Shown piece by piece: positions 1 to 7,761 of a stretch of DNA of 64,000 nt. A model generated the notes under the pieces. The model was not told the origin of the DNA and did no database searches. It was given only the letters and a program-made list of their open reading frames with translations. The DNA is from Parafrankia discariae (GTDB lineage: Bacteria > Actinomycetota > Actinomycetes > Frankiales > Frankiaceae), in NCBI RefSeq assembly GCF_000373365.1, contig NZ_KB891219.1:228123-292122 (forward strand), given 5' to 3'. The first letter of the stretch is position 1. Each line of letters starts with the position of its first letter. A program made the position numbers and the translations under genes.

Positions 1-66
1 TGGTACGAGAGCTATCAGGCCAAGTCGAAGCGGGTGATTCCGCTCGTCCTGCTCGAACCGCGCTGA
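1..66 (+). CDS. C-terminal end of an unidentified gene, possibly a deazaflavin-dependent nitroreductase-family protein
   Basis: Only the last 21 codons are inside the window; frame 1 reads to a TGA. The tail has the pattern Y-x-x-Y-Q-A-K-S-x-R-x-I-P-L-V-x-L, which resembles the C-terminus of the small F420-dependent (DUF385-type) nitroreductase family, where a tyrosine/glutamine stretch is followed by R-x-I-P and hydrophobic residues. The stop TGA shares one base with the ATG of the next gene, so the two are probably co-translated. The family assignment rests on about 20 residues and is tentative; that a gene ends here is much more secure. Confidence 0.5.
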   Translation, partial: WYESYQAKSKRVIPLVLLEPR

Positions 67-1262
67 TGCGCGCCGGCGCCCGGGACACGGGCTGGAGCCT
101 GGTCGACCTGCCGGACCAACGGGGCCGGACCGCCGTCGTCACCGGCGCGAACAGCGGCCTCGGTTTCGAGACGGCGAAGGTGCTCGCCGAGCGCGGCGCG
201 ACCGTCGTCCTGGCCTGCCGCGAGCCGGCCCGGGCCGCCCAGGCCGCGGCGCGCATCCGGGCCGTCGCGCCGCGGGCCGACGTCCACGTCGAGCCGCTCG
301 ACCTGCTCTCGATGACCTCCGTGCGCGCGGCCGCCGAGCGGATCCGGGCCGCCCACCCACGGCTCGACCTGCTCGTCAACAACGCCGGAGTGATGCTGCC
401 CGCGCCCGGGCCGGGCGGGGTGCCCGGCCCGGGCGGTGCGAGCGGTGTCGGCGTCGGCGTCGAATCGACGTTCGGGGTCAACCACCTGGGGCACTTCGCG
501 CTGACGGGCCTCCTGCTCGACCGCATCCTGGCCACGCCGCACTCACGGATCGTCACGGTCAGCAGCCTCGCCCACCTGGTCGGCCGGCTCGACCTGGCGG
601 AGCTGCGCCGCCTGCCGGCGCCGGCCGCCCGGCCGGAGGACGTCCCGCCGATGGTGGTGCCGCCGGTGGTGGTGCCCGACCAGCGCGTCGGGTCGCCGGC
701 CGAGCCGGCCGCCGCGGCGGGGCCGTCCCGGCGGGCTGTTCCCATGGGCGGGGAGTGCGCGGGCACCGCCCGCGAGGACGGCCGGGAAGCGGCCCACCGG
801 CGGCTGCCCCGGCAGCGGCTACCGTATCCGGCGTCCAAGCTGGCGAACCTGATGTTCACCTTCGAGTTGCAGCGTCGGCTCGCGGCCACCGGCGCGTCGA
901 CGATCGCGGTGGCCGCGCATCCGGGCATCGCCCGCACCGGGCTCACCCGCAACCTCACGCCCCCGGCCCGGGTGTTCCTGGGCCGGCGCCTGGCGCCGCT
1001 GATGTCATGGCTGGTCCAGAACCCGGAGATCGGCGCGCTCGCCACCGTCCGGGCCGCCCTCGACCCGGCGGCGCGGGCCGGTGGGTACTACGGGCCGGCC
1101 GGCCTCTTCCACAGCACGGGCCCGCCCGTCGCCGTCCGATCCAGTGCCCGCTCGCGCGACGCCCACCTGCAGTACCGGCTGTGGGTGGAGTCCGAGCGGC
1201 TGACCGGGGTCACCTACGAGTTCCGCCGCAGCCTCGGACGGCCGTCGCCGTCACACGTGTGA
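66..1262 (+). CDS. short-chain dehydrogenase/reductase, retinol-dehydrogenase-like, with internal insertion
   Basis: A 398-residue NAD(P)-dependent oxidoreductase of the classical SDR superfamily. The cofactor motif TGANSGLG lies near residue 26, the structural NNAG motif near residue 105, the catalytic Ser in VSSLAH near 166 and the catalytic pair in YPASK near 254-258, followed by a P-G-I-A-R-T segment typical of retinol-dehydrogenase-like members. Relatives are normally about 300 residues. Here roughly 60 extra Pro/Ala/Arg/Val-rich residues lie between the catalytic Ser and Tyr, and a short Gly/Pro run lies near residue 115. The ATG overlaps the upstream stop by one base, which supports this start. 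The substrate is not deducible. It converges with tyrS, 40 bases away. Confidence 0.85.
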   Translation: MRAGARDTGWSLVDLPDQRGRTAVVTGANSGLGFETAKVLAERGATVVLACREPARAAQAAARIRAVAPRADVHVEPLDLLSMTSVRAAAERIRAAHPRLDLLVNNAGVMLPAPGPGGVPGPGGASGVGVGVESTFGVNHLGHFALTGLLLDRILATPHSRIVTVSSLAHLVGRLDLAELRRLPAPAARPEDVPPMVVPPVVVPDQRVGSPAEPAAAAGPSRRAVPMGGECAGTAREDGREAAHRRLPRQRLPYPASKLANLMFTFELQRRLAATGASTIAVAAHPGIARTGLTRNLTPPARVFLGRRLAPLMSWLVQNPEIGALATVRAALDPAARAGGYYGPAGLFHSTGPPVAVRSSARSRDAHLQYRLWVESERLTGVTYEFRRSLGRPSPSHV

Positions 1263-1302
1263 CGGCGACGGCCGCGGGTTGGCGTGACGCGGCGGTGGCG
1301 GT

Positions 1303-2598
1303 TCAGGAACCCAGGGCGACGATCACCCGCTGGCGCCGGCCGCGCCGCAGGCGCAGCGGGCCGGCGGCGAAGTCGTCGGCCCGGGGGACGAGATCATGGG
1401 TGACCGCGCGGTCCTCGACGTAGATGCCGCCGCCGTCGATGAGCCTGCGGGCGTCCGAGAGGGACTTGGCCAGACCCGCGCGCACCGCCGTCTCGGTCCA
1501 CGTGGGCAGGCTGTCCGGGTCCAGGACGACCAGCGGCGCGCCGGCGAAGCTCTCCGCCGAGCGGGCGTCCGCGGGCAGGTCGCCCTCGCCGAAGAGCCAG
1601 GCGGTGATCTGCCGCGCGGTGGCCAGGCCCGATTCGCCGTGGACGTAGCGGGTCAGCTCCGCGGCGAGCCGCTTCTGGGCGCGCCGCTCGCCCGGCACGG
1701 CGGCGGTCGCCTCCTCCAGTTCGGTGATCTCCGCCCGGCCGAGGAAGGTCATCCGCCGTAGGAGGTTGACGACGTCGGCGTCGGTAACGTTGACGAAGTA
1801 CTGGTAGAAGGCGAACGGTGAGGTGAGCTTCTCGTCGAGCCAGACGGCGCCTTCTTCGCTCTTGCCGAACTTCTTGCCGTCCGAGCGCAGGATCAGTGGC
1901 GAGGTGAGGCCGAAGGAACGAGGGCGACCGGTCTTCCTGATCAGCTCGAGGCCGGCGGTGATGTTACCCCACTGGTCGCTGCCGCCGATTTGAAGCGTGC
2001 AGCTGTACCGATCGTTCAGGGTGGCGAAGTCGAGAGCCTGGAGCAGCATGTAGGAGAACTCGGTGTAGCTGATTCCCGAGGTCGCGTTGGAGAGCCGGTT
2101 CGCCACGCTGTCCTTGGCTATCATGTAGTTGACCGTGAAGTATTTTCCGACATCGCGCAGCAGATCGATGGCGCGCAGCTGTGACACCCACTCGTAGTTG
2201 TCCACGAAGATCGGCGCGGGCACCCCGTCGCTCGCCGGCAGCAGACGCTCGAGCTGGCCACGGATGTTCGCCGCCCACTCGGCCACCGTCTTGGTCTCCT
2301 GCATGGCCCGCTCGTTGGCCTTGCCGCTGGGGTCGCCGATCAGCCCGGTGCCGCCACCGGAGAGGGCGATCACCTGGTGGCCGCGCAGCTGGAACCTGCG
2401 CTGGATGACGGCCATCTGCAGGTTTCCCAGATGCAGACTGGTCGCGGTGGGGTCATAGCCGCAGTAAAGCGTGATCGGTTCGCGCAGCATTTCTCGAATC
2501 GCCTGCTCGTCGCTGGTGTCGGCTACCAGGCCGCGCCAGACGAGCTCGTCGAACAGGTCTTCGGTCGAAGACGCGCCGACAGATTCAACGCTTTCCAT
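1303..2598 (-). CDS. tyrS: tyrosyl-tRNA synthetase
   Basis: Class I aminoacyl-tRNA synthetase charging tRNA-Tyr in the cytoplasm. The product is 431 residues, the normal bacterial TyrRS size. Visible motifs: YCGYDPTATSLHLGN, containing the HIGH-type signature (HLGN); the tyrosine-pocket and GGSDQWGN segments; the KMSKS-equivalent KFGKS in DGKKFGKSEEG; and an S4-type RNA-binding C-terminus (ARRLIDGGGIYV). The frame stays open to 2637, but the ATG at 2598 is preferred because GTGGAG lies just upstream and the family consensus begins there; the 13 upstream codons look like leader. It is the last gene on its strand here. No T-box leader was recognised. Confidence 0.96.
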   Translation of the reverse strand: MESVESVGASSTEDLFDELVWRGLVADTSDEQAIREMLREPITLYCGYDPTATSLHLGNLQMAVIQRRFQLRGHQVIALSGGGTGLIGDPSGKANERAMQETKTVAEWAANIRGQLERLLPASDGVPAPIFVDNYEWVSQLRAIDLLRDVGKYFTVNYMIAKDSVANRLSNATSGISYTEFSYMLLQALDFATLNDRYSCTLQIGGSDQWGNITAGLELIRKTGRPRSFGLTSPLILRSDGKKFGKSEEGAVWLDEKLTSPFAFYQYFVNVTDADVVNLLRRMTFLGRAEITELEEATAAVPGERRAQKRLAAELTRYVHGESGLATARQITAWLFGEGDLPADARSAESFAGAPLVVLDPDSLPTWTETAVRAGLAKSLSDARRLIDGGGIYVEDRAVTHDLVPRADDFAAGPLRLRRGRRQRVIVALGS

Positions 2599-2875
2599 GC
2601 CGCTCCACGCCTGTACATTGGAAGGATAGACAAACACAAGAAGTCTATCATGGCGTGCGGTCGGTTTTCGCGTGCTCTTGACTGTCGATTTTTTGGCTGG
2701 TAATGGCGTGCTTCTTTATGTGCGGGCGTGCCGGGTGATGCCTGTAGCCACCCGTCGGTCCCGCGGGTTGGCGTGGTGCCGGGGTGGCTCCGCCGTCTCG
2801 TCGCGGCGGCGCGGTGGGGCCGCGAAGCGGGTCGCCGGGGCCCCGAGGCCGGGAGTGGCGCGCGCGAAGATCGTT

Positions 2876-2951
2876 TGGTACCCCGGGTGGGATTCGAACC
2901 CACACTGTCGGTGGTTTGAGCACCGTCTCTCTGCCGTTGGAGTACCGGGGC
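2876..2951 (-). tRNA. tRNA with Leu CAA anticodon, short variable loop
   Basis: A complete cloverleaf with encoded CCA. The acceptor is GCCCCGG paired with CCGGGGT (G-U at 1-72), the discriminator is A, the D arm has CTC/GAG, the anticodon stem is CGGTG/CACCG around loop CTCAAAC (anticodon CAA, reading UUG), and the T arm is GTGGG-TTCGAAT-CCCAC. The variable region is only 5 nt (ACAGT). Bacterial tRNA-Leu is normally a class II tRNA with a long variable arm, so the body is class I while the anticodon is Leu. The gene itself is secure; the identity rests on the anticodon alone. See findings. Confidence 0.9.
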
Positions 2952-3030
2952 CGGCCTGCGTCCGCGCGGGGGAACCGATGCGGAACGTCTCGTGGAGGAC
3001 TCTAGCCGGGTAGGGTGCGATTCGACCTCC

Positions 3031-3053
3031 CGACCCGGTCAGATTACGGGTCG
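3031..3053 (+). other. small hairpin in the leader of the response regulator gene
   Basis: A 7-bp inverted repeat, CGACCCG and CGGGTCG, with a 9-nt loop lies about 65 bases before the response regulator start. A TAGGGT hexamer at 3011-3016 could be a -10 element, but no convincing -35 is visible. It may be a leader structure or chance in GC-rich DNA. Confidence 0.25.
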
Positions 3054-3116
3054 GCCGGTCGCAGCCCGCGTCAGCCACCCGAACGTGACGATCGCACAAT
3101 CCAGGAGTTCAACTCG

Positions 3117-3719
3117 ATGAGCCAGCCTTCCTCGACGCCGCGTCGGGTGTTGATCGCTGAGGACGAAGCGTTGATCCGGCTGGACCTCAGGGAGATGCTC
3201 CAGGAGGAGGGCTACGAGGTCGTCGGCGAGGCGGGGGACGGCGAGACCGCGGTGGCCCTCGCGGGGAAGCTGCGTCCCGACCTGGTGATCCTGGACGTGA
3301 AGATGCCGAAGATGGACGGCATCGACGCGGGCGCGCGGATCGCCAAGGAGCGCATCGCCCCGGTGGTCATCCTCACCGCCTTCAGCCAGCGCGAGCTCGT
3401 GGAGCGGGCGCGCGAGGCGGGGGCCATGGCGTACGTGGTCAAGCCGTTCCAGAAGAAGGACCTGCTGCCGACTATCGAGATGGCGATGAGCCGGTTCACC
3501 GAGATCGTCAGCCTCGAGGCCGAGGTGGAGGATCTGCAGGGGCGGCTGGAGGCCCGAAAGATCATCGAGCGGGCGAAGGGCGTGCTGCAGACCGAGCACG
3601 GAATGACCGAGCCGGACGCGTTCCGCTGGATCCAGCGGACGTCGATGAACCAGCGCCGGACGATGCGCGCCGTCGCGGAGGCTGTGCTCTCCGGTGAGGC
3701 GCTGCCCAGCTCCTCGTGA
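3117..3719 (+). CDS. pdtaR: response regulator, REC-ANTAR, PdtaR-like transcription antiterminator
   Basis: A 200-residue two-domain regulator. The N-terminal receiver domain (about 10-125) keeps the acidic pair in VLIAEDEA, the phospho-acceptor Asp in VILDVKMPKMDG, and the Lys in YVVKPF, so it should accept phosphate. A coiled linker (EAEVEDLQGRLE) leads to a C-terminal ANTAR RNA-binding domain (about 140-195, AKGVLQTEHGMTEPDAFRW...MR). ANTAR proteins bind paired small hairpins in mRNA leaders and act on termination or translation. The ATG at 3117 has AGGAG nine bases upstream; the longer frame from 3015 has no such support. The next gene overlaps by 4 bases (GTGA). The cognate kinase is not in the window. 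Confidence 0.93.
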   Translation: MSQPSSTPRRVLIAEDEALIRLDLREMLQEEGYEVVGEAGDGETAVALAGKLRPDLVILDVKMPKMDGIDAGARIAKERIAPVVILTAFSQRELVERAREAGAMAYVVKPFQKKDLLPTIEMAMSRFTEIVSLEAEVEDLQGRLEARKIIERAKGVLQTEHGMTEPDAFRWIQRTSMNQRRTMRAVAEAVLSGEALPSSS

Positions 3720-5419
3720 GCCCGCGCGACCCGGAGCCCGACCCGGCCACCAGGCCGGAGCGGTCCACCGGCCCGGAGCCGGTCGCTGATTCGGAGCCGG
3801 CTGTCGGCCCGGACGCGACCACCGGTCTGGAGCCGGTCGCCGGTCCGGAGCCGCGCCCGGTGTCGCGGGCGGTGCGGTCCGCCGGGCACCGGCTGGGTCA
3901 ATGGGCCCGCGGGTCGGCGGGTGACACCCGGGGGCGGGTCGTGCTCGCGGTGGTGCTGGTCCTGGTGCTCGCCGTCCCCACCGGGCTTGGGCTGGGGCTT
4001 GCCGCGGTGCTGGGCGGCGGCGGCTCCGGCGCGTCCGCGACGAAGGTCGCCACGATCGGCGTGATGGCGCCACTGTCGGGCAGCTCGGCCGACGCGGGGG
4101 TGAGCGTGCGCGACGCGGTCACCCTCGCCGTGGAGGAGGCCAACCGCCAGGGGGCCGTCCCGGGCTGGAAGCTCGAGGTGGCCGCGCACGACGATCTCGC
4201 CCGCCCGGACGGCGGCGCGGCCGGGGCCGACCTGTTCGCCGACGACAGCCGGGTGATCGGGGTCGTCGGGCCGCTGAGCTCCAGCGTGGCGATGGTGTCC
4301 CTGGACAGGCTGAGCGGCGCGGGCATCCCGGTGATCTCGCCGTCCAACGCGGAGCCGACGCTGACCGTGCCGGAGAGCGCGGCGAACGCCCGCCCGTACC
4401 CGACGTATTTCCGGCTCAGCGGTACCGACGAGCTGCTCGCCCAGGTGACGGCCGACTACGCCGTGCACACGCTGGGGCGGTCCCGGATCAGTGTCGTCGA
4501 CGGCGGCCCGGACTACGGCACGATCACGCTCGCCGAGCGGTTCGCCCGGCACGCGCGGGACGCGGGGGCGACCGTGCCGACGGTGCACCGGGTCGACGGC
4601 GGGTCGACCGCCGGTGAGCAGGTCCGCGAGACGGCGCGGGCCATCCAGGACGAGGCGCCCGATCTGGTGTATCTGGCGACGGGTGCCGGCTTCGCCGGCG
4701 AGCTGCGCGGGGCACTCGCGGACGAGGGGGTGGCCGTCCAGGTGATGGGCGCGGACGGCCTGCTCGACCGCGACTACGTGGAGCGCTCGGACTCCGCGGC
4801 GGACGGCGACGTCGTCGCGGACCTGTCGGTGCCGCTGTCGCGCCTCCCGGCGGCTGGTGCGTTCGTGGCGGCCTACTCGGAGCGCTTCGGCGGGCCGACG
4901 GCGGACGCGGACGGGCTCCTGCCCGACGGGACGTCCACCGAGCCGGAACCCGAGCCCGAGCCGGCGCCGCCGACCGCCGGCGCACCGTCCCGCTCCGCGT
5001 CCGCCGCTGCAACCACGGCCACGGCCACGGCCACGGTCACGGCCGACGAGGCGGGCACGCGCGGTTCCGGTGCGAGCGGTTCCGGCGCGGCGAGCCCCTC
5101 GGAGCGTGAGCTGGAGGTACGCCGCGCCCGGCGGGCCGCCCTGGCGGATCTGCGGGAGGCGGCGATCCCGCCGGTGGCGGCCTACGCCTACGACGCCGCG
5201 CGGGCGCTGATCCGGGCGGCGGCGGCGGTCCTGCCCGGCCGGGCGGAGGTCGACGCGCCGACCCGCCAGGCGCTGGTCCGCGCGGTCGGTGCCGGGGACT
5301 TCGCCGGTGTCACCGGCCAGGTCGCCTTCGACGCGAAGGGCGACGTCCGCGATCCGCGGGTGGTGCTGTACTCGGTGCTCGGTGGAAGTTTCGTCCCGTT
5401 GCAGGTTGACTCGTCCTGA
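3716..5419 (+). CDS. membrane-anchored LivJ-like (Peripla_BP_6) sensor or binding protein
   Basis: A 567-residue protein starting at a GTG that overlaps the response regulator stop. Residues 1-70 are Pro/Glu-rich and probably cytoplasmic. One hydrophobic segment spans about 74-99 (RVVLAVVLVLVLAVPTG...). There is no lipobox cysteine, so it looks like a type II membrane-anchored protein rather than a lipoprotein. From about 110 it follows the Leu/Ile/Val-binding fold (IGVMAPLSGSSADAG, VVGPLSSSVA, PVISPS). A low-complexity Glu-Pro, Ala-Thr and Gly-Ser stretch of about 65 residues interrupts the domain near 400-465. Coupling to an ANTAR regulator recalls AmiC-AmiR, in which a LivJ-fold protein controls an ANTAR antiterminator, but here the sensor faces outward. 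Function is inferred. Confidence 0.8.
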   Translation: MSPRDPEPDPATRPERSTGPEPVADSEPAVGPDATTGLEPVAGPEPRPVSRAVRSAGHRLGQWARGSAGDTRGRVVLAVVLVLVLAVPTGLGLGLAAVLGGGGSGASATKVATIGVMAPLSGSSADAGVSVRDAVTLAVEEANRQGAVPGWKLEVAAHDDLARPDGGAAGADLFADDSRVIGVVGPLSSSVAMVSLDRLSGAGIPVISPSNAEPTLTVPESAANARPYPTYFRLSGTDELLAQVTADYAVHTLGRSRISVVDGGPDYGTITLAERFARHARDAGATVPTVHRVDGGSTAGEQVRETARAIQDEAPDLVYLATGAGFAGELRGALADEGVAVQVMGADGLLDRDYVERSDSAADGDVVADLSVPLSRLPAAGAFVAAYSERFGGPTADADGLLPDGTSTEPEPEPEPAPPTAGAPSRSASAAATTATATATVTADEAGTRGSGASGSGAASPSERELEVRRARRAALADLREAAIPPVAAYAYDAARALIRAAAAVLPGRAEVDAPTRQALVRAVGAGDFAGVTGQVAFDAKGDVRDPRVVLYSVLGGSFVPLQVDSS

Positions 5420-5446
5420 TTGCTGCCAGCCGCTACCAGGCGGCAA
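5420..5446 (+). terminator. hairpin after the LivJ-like gene
   Basis: Immediately after the TGA, TTGCTGCC pairs with GGCGGCAA (one G-U) around an 11-nt loop. There is no T tract, as is common for actinobacterial terminators. It would separate the regulator/sensor pair from the livJHMGF transcript. The following 120 bases are comparatively AT-rich and probably hold the livJ promoter. Confidence 0.5.
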
Positions 5447-5574
5447 AGCACGTCTAGTACCACTTGAAGTTACGACACGCTCACTTTCAGCTTTCGCCGC
5501 TCGGGTGGAGCCGCTAGGTTTCCGCTGCGCGGAGCGCGCCCGCGCGCCGGTGGAAAGCAGCGGAAGGACGTGGC

Positions 5575-6783
5575 ATGACGGGCAGCCCTCGCACCCCTCG
5601 ACCCGGGACGAGACGGGCCGGGGTCCTTCGGCCGGTCGCCGGGGTGGTCGCGGGCCTGGCGATGGTCGGTGCGGCGTTGACCGCCTGCGGCGGCGACTCG
5701 AACGAGTCCGGTACCAAGGAGTTCCTCATCGGCTTCCAGGGGCCGTTGTCCGGGGAGAACCAGCAGCTGGGCATCAACGCCTACAACGGCGTGCTGACCG
5801 CCATCGACCTGGCCAACCGCACCGGCGGCCTGCCGTTCACCCTGCGGATCGTGGCCTCCGACGACCAGGGTGTGCCCGAGCAGGGGCCGACCGCGGCCCA
5901 GAAGCTCATCGACAACCCGGACGTCGTCGCGGTCGTCGGCCCGGTGTTCTCCGCGCCGACGAAGGCCAGCGAGCCGCTGTACAGCCAGACGGGCCTGCTG
6001 TCGGTCAGCCCGTCGGCGACCAATCCGAAGCTCACCGATCTCGGGTTCACCAGCTTCTACCGGGTGATCGCGCCGGACACGGTCCAGGGCGCCGGCGCCG
6101 CCGAGTACCTGGCCAAGGTCGTGAAGGCCAAGCGGGTCTACTCGCTGGACGACCGCAGCGAGTACGGCACCGGCCTCTCCGGGGCCGTCGAGCTCGGCCT
6201 GAAGCAGGCCGGCGTCGCCTACGCCCACGACGGGATCAACCCGACGAAGGACTACACCTCCCAGGCCACGAAGATCATGGCGGACGGCGCCGACGCCGTC
6301 TACTACTCCGGGTACTACTCCGACTTCGCGCTCCTCACGAAGGCCCTGCGCAGCAAGGGATACGACGGGGCGATCCTCAGCGGCGACGGCTCGAACGACG
6401 ACCAGTACATCCGCCAGGCCGGCGCGGCGAACGCCGAGGGCACGCTCATCACCTGCCCCTGCTCGGACGCCAACACCGACCCGGCCGCCGCCGGCTTCGT
6501 CAGCGAGTACAAGAAGGTCAACAGCGGCCTGAAGCCGGGCACCTACTCCGGCGAGGCCTACGACGCCACCAACGCCATCGTCTCGGTGCTGCGCAAGCTC
6601 GGGACGGGCGCCAGCCGTGAGTCGGTGCTCGCCGACTTCGGCTCGGTCGACTTCCCCGGGGTGACCAAGCGGATCCGCTTCGAGCGCAACGGTGACGTCC
6701 GGGGCTCGACCGTCTACGTGTACGAGGTGAAGGACGGCCAGCGCGTGGTGCTCGGGCCGGTCAGTTCGCTCGTCAAGCCGTGA
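5575..6783 (+). CDS. livJ: branched-chain amino acid ABC transporter substrate-binding lipoprotein
   Basis: A 402-residue extracytoplasmic binding protein of the Leu/Ile/Val (Peripla_BP_6) family. A basic N-terminus, a hydrophobic segment and the lipobox LTAC (Cys about 38) mark it as a lipoprotein. The mature part begins EFLIGFQGPLSGENQQLG and follows the family through VAVVGPVFSAPTKAS, SVSPSATNPKLT, DDRSEYGTGL and a Tyr-rich YYSGYYSDFA region. The ATG has GGAAGGA upstream at normal spacing. It is the first gene of a five-gene importer in the order binding protein, permease, permease, ATPase, ATPase. The ligand could be a branched-chain amino acid, urea or a short amide; the sequence alone does not decide. 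Confidence 0.93.
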   Translation: MTGSPRTPRPGTRRAGVLRPVAGVVAGLAMVGAALTACGGDSNESGTKEFLIGFQGPLSGENQQLGINAYNGVLTAIDLANRTGGLPFTLRIVASDDQGVPEQGPTAAQKLIDNPDVVAVVGPVFSAPTKASEPLYSQTGLLSVSPSATNPKLTDLGFTSFYRVIAPDTVQGAGAAEYLAKVVKAKRVYSLDDRSEYGTGLSGAVELGLKQAGVAYAHDGINPTKDYTSQATKIMADGADAVYYSGYYSDFALLTKALRSKGYDGAILSGDGSNDDQYIRQAGAANAEGTLITCPCSDANTDPAAAGFVSEYKKVNSGLKPGTYSGEAYDATNAIVSVLRKLGTGASRESVLADFGSVDFPGVTKRIRFERNGDVRGSTVYVYEVKDGQRVVLGPVSSLVKP

Positions 6784-6831
6784 CCGGCCCTCGGGGGCCC
6801 GTCCGGTCGCGGCCACGGCGGAGGGTGGGGC

Positions 6832-7761
6832 ATGGGCTCGGCTGAGCAGATCAGCCAGCTCACGATCGACGGTCTCATGGTGGGCGCGCTCTACGCGGTG
6901 ATCGCCCTGGGGTACACGCTCGTCTACGGGGTGCTGCAACTGATCAACTTCGCGCACAGCGAGGTGTTCATGCTCGGCGCGTTCGGCGGGCTCTTCGCCA
7001 GCCGGGCGCTGGTCCCCGCGGGCGCCACCCCGTCCGGTCTGACCTCGGCCGGGCTGGTGCTGTTCGGGCTGGTGGCGGGCGCGCTGGCCGGCGCCGCGGC
7101 GGCGTACGCGCTGGAACGGTGCGCCTACCGGCCGCTGCGCCGCCGCGGCGCACCGCGGCTCGCCTATCTGATCAGCGCGATCGGGGCCTCGCTGTTCGCC
7201 TTCAACCTGGCCGGCAAGGAGTTCGGCCGGCAGAGCGTCCCGGTACCCGACCTGTTCACCAACGGGACCGTCGTGACGGTGTTCGGCGCGGAGATCTCCA
7301 CCCAGTCGCTGGTCATCGCCGGCACGGCGCTGGCGATGCTGCTCGCCGTCGACCACCTGGTGGCCGGCACCCGGCTGGGGCAGTCCGTGCGCGCGGTGGC
7401 CCAGGACGCCGAGTGCGCCGGCCTGATGGGCGTCGACGTCCAGAAGGTCATCGTCGTGACGTTCGTGCTCGGCGGGCTGCTGGCCGGCGCGGGCGGGTTC
7501 CTCTACGCGATGACCTTCAACGCCTCCTACACGATGGGGTTCGTCCCGGGGATCAAGGCGTTCACCGCGGCGGTGCTCGGCGGCATCGGCAACGTGCGTG
7601 GCGCGGTCCTCGGCGGGTTGCTGCTCGGTCTGGTCGAGAGCTTCGGCGGCTACCTGTTCGACGCCTCCTACAAGAACGTCATCGCCTTCACGATGCTGGT
7701 GCTGGTGCTGCTGGTACGCCCGTCCGGTCTGCTCGGGACCAGGCTCGGGCGGCCGGCGTGA
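6832..7761 (+). CDS. livH: branched-chain amino acid ABC transporter permease LivH
   Basis: A 309-residue inner-membrane permease with about eight hydrophobic segments. It begins with the family-typical LTIDGLMVGALYAVIALGYTLVYGVLQLINFAHSE region and contains the cytoplasmic coupling segment around TRLGQSVRAVAQDAECAGLMGVDV, followed by the VLGGIGNVRGAVLGG signature of LivH/UrtB-type permeases. GGAGG lies 7 bases before the ATG. It ends in a GTGA overlap with livM, so the two permeases are translationally coupled. It should pair with LivM to form the transmembrane channel. Confidence 0.95.
   Translation: MGSAEQISQLTIDGLMVGALYAVIALGYTLVYGVLQLINFAHSEVFMLGAFGGLFASRALVPAGATPSGLTSAGLVLFGLVAGALAGAAAAYALERCAYRPLRRRGAPRLAYLISAIGASLFAFNLAGKEFGRQSVPVPDLFTNGTVVTVFGAEISTQSLVIAGTALAMLLAVDHLVAGTRLGQSVRAVAQDAECAGLMGVDVQKVIVVTFVLGGLLAGAGGFLYAMTFNASYTMGFVPGIKAFTAAVLGGIGNVRGAVLGGLLLGLVESFGGYLFDASYKNVIAFTMLVLVLLVRPSGLLGTRLGRPA

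Noticed and set aside
2678..2706. TTGACT-N17-TAATGG on the plus strand
   Set aside because: Good spacing, but no plus-strand gene follows; the tRNA and tyrS are on the other strand, so it is probably a chance match.
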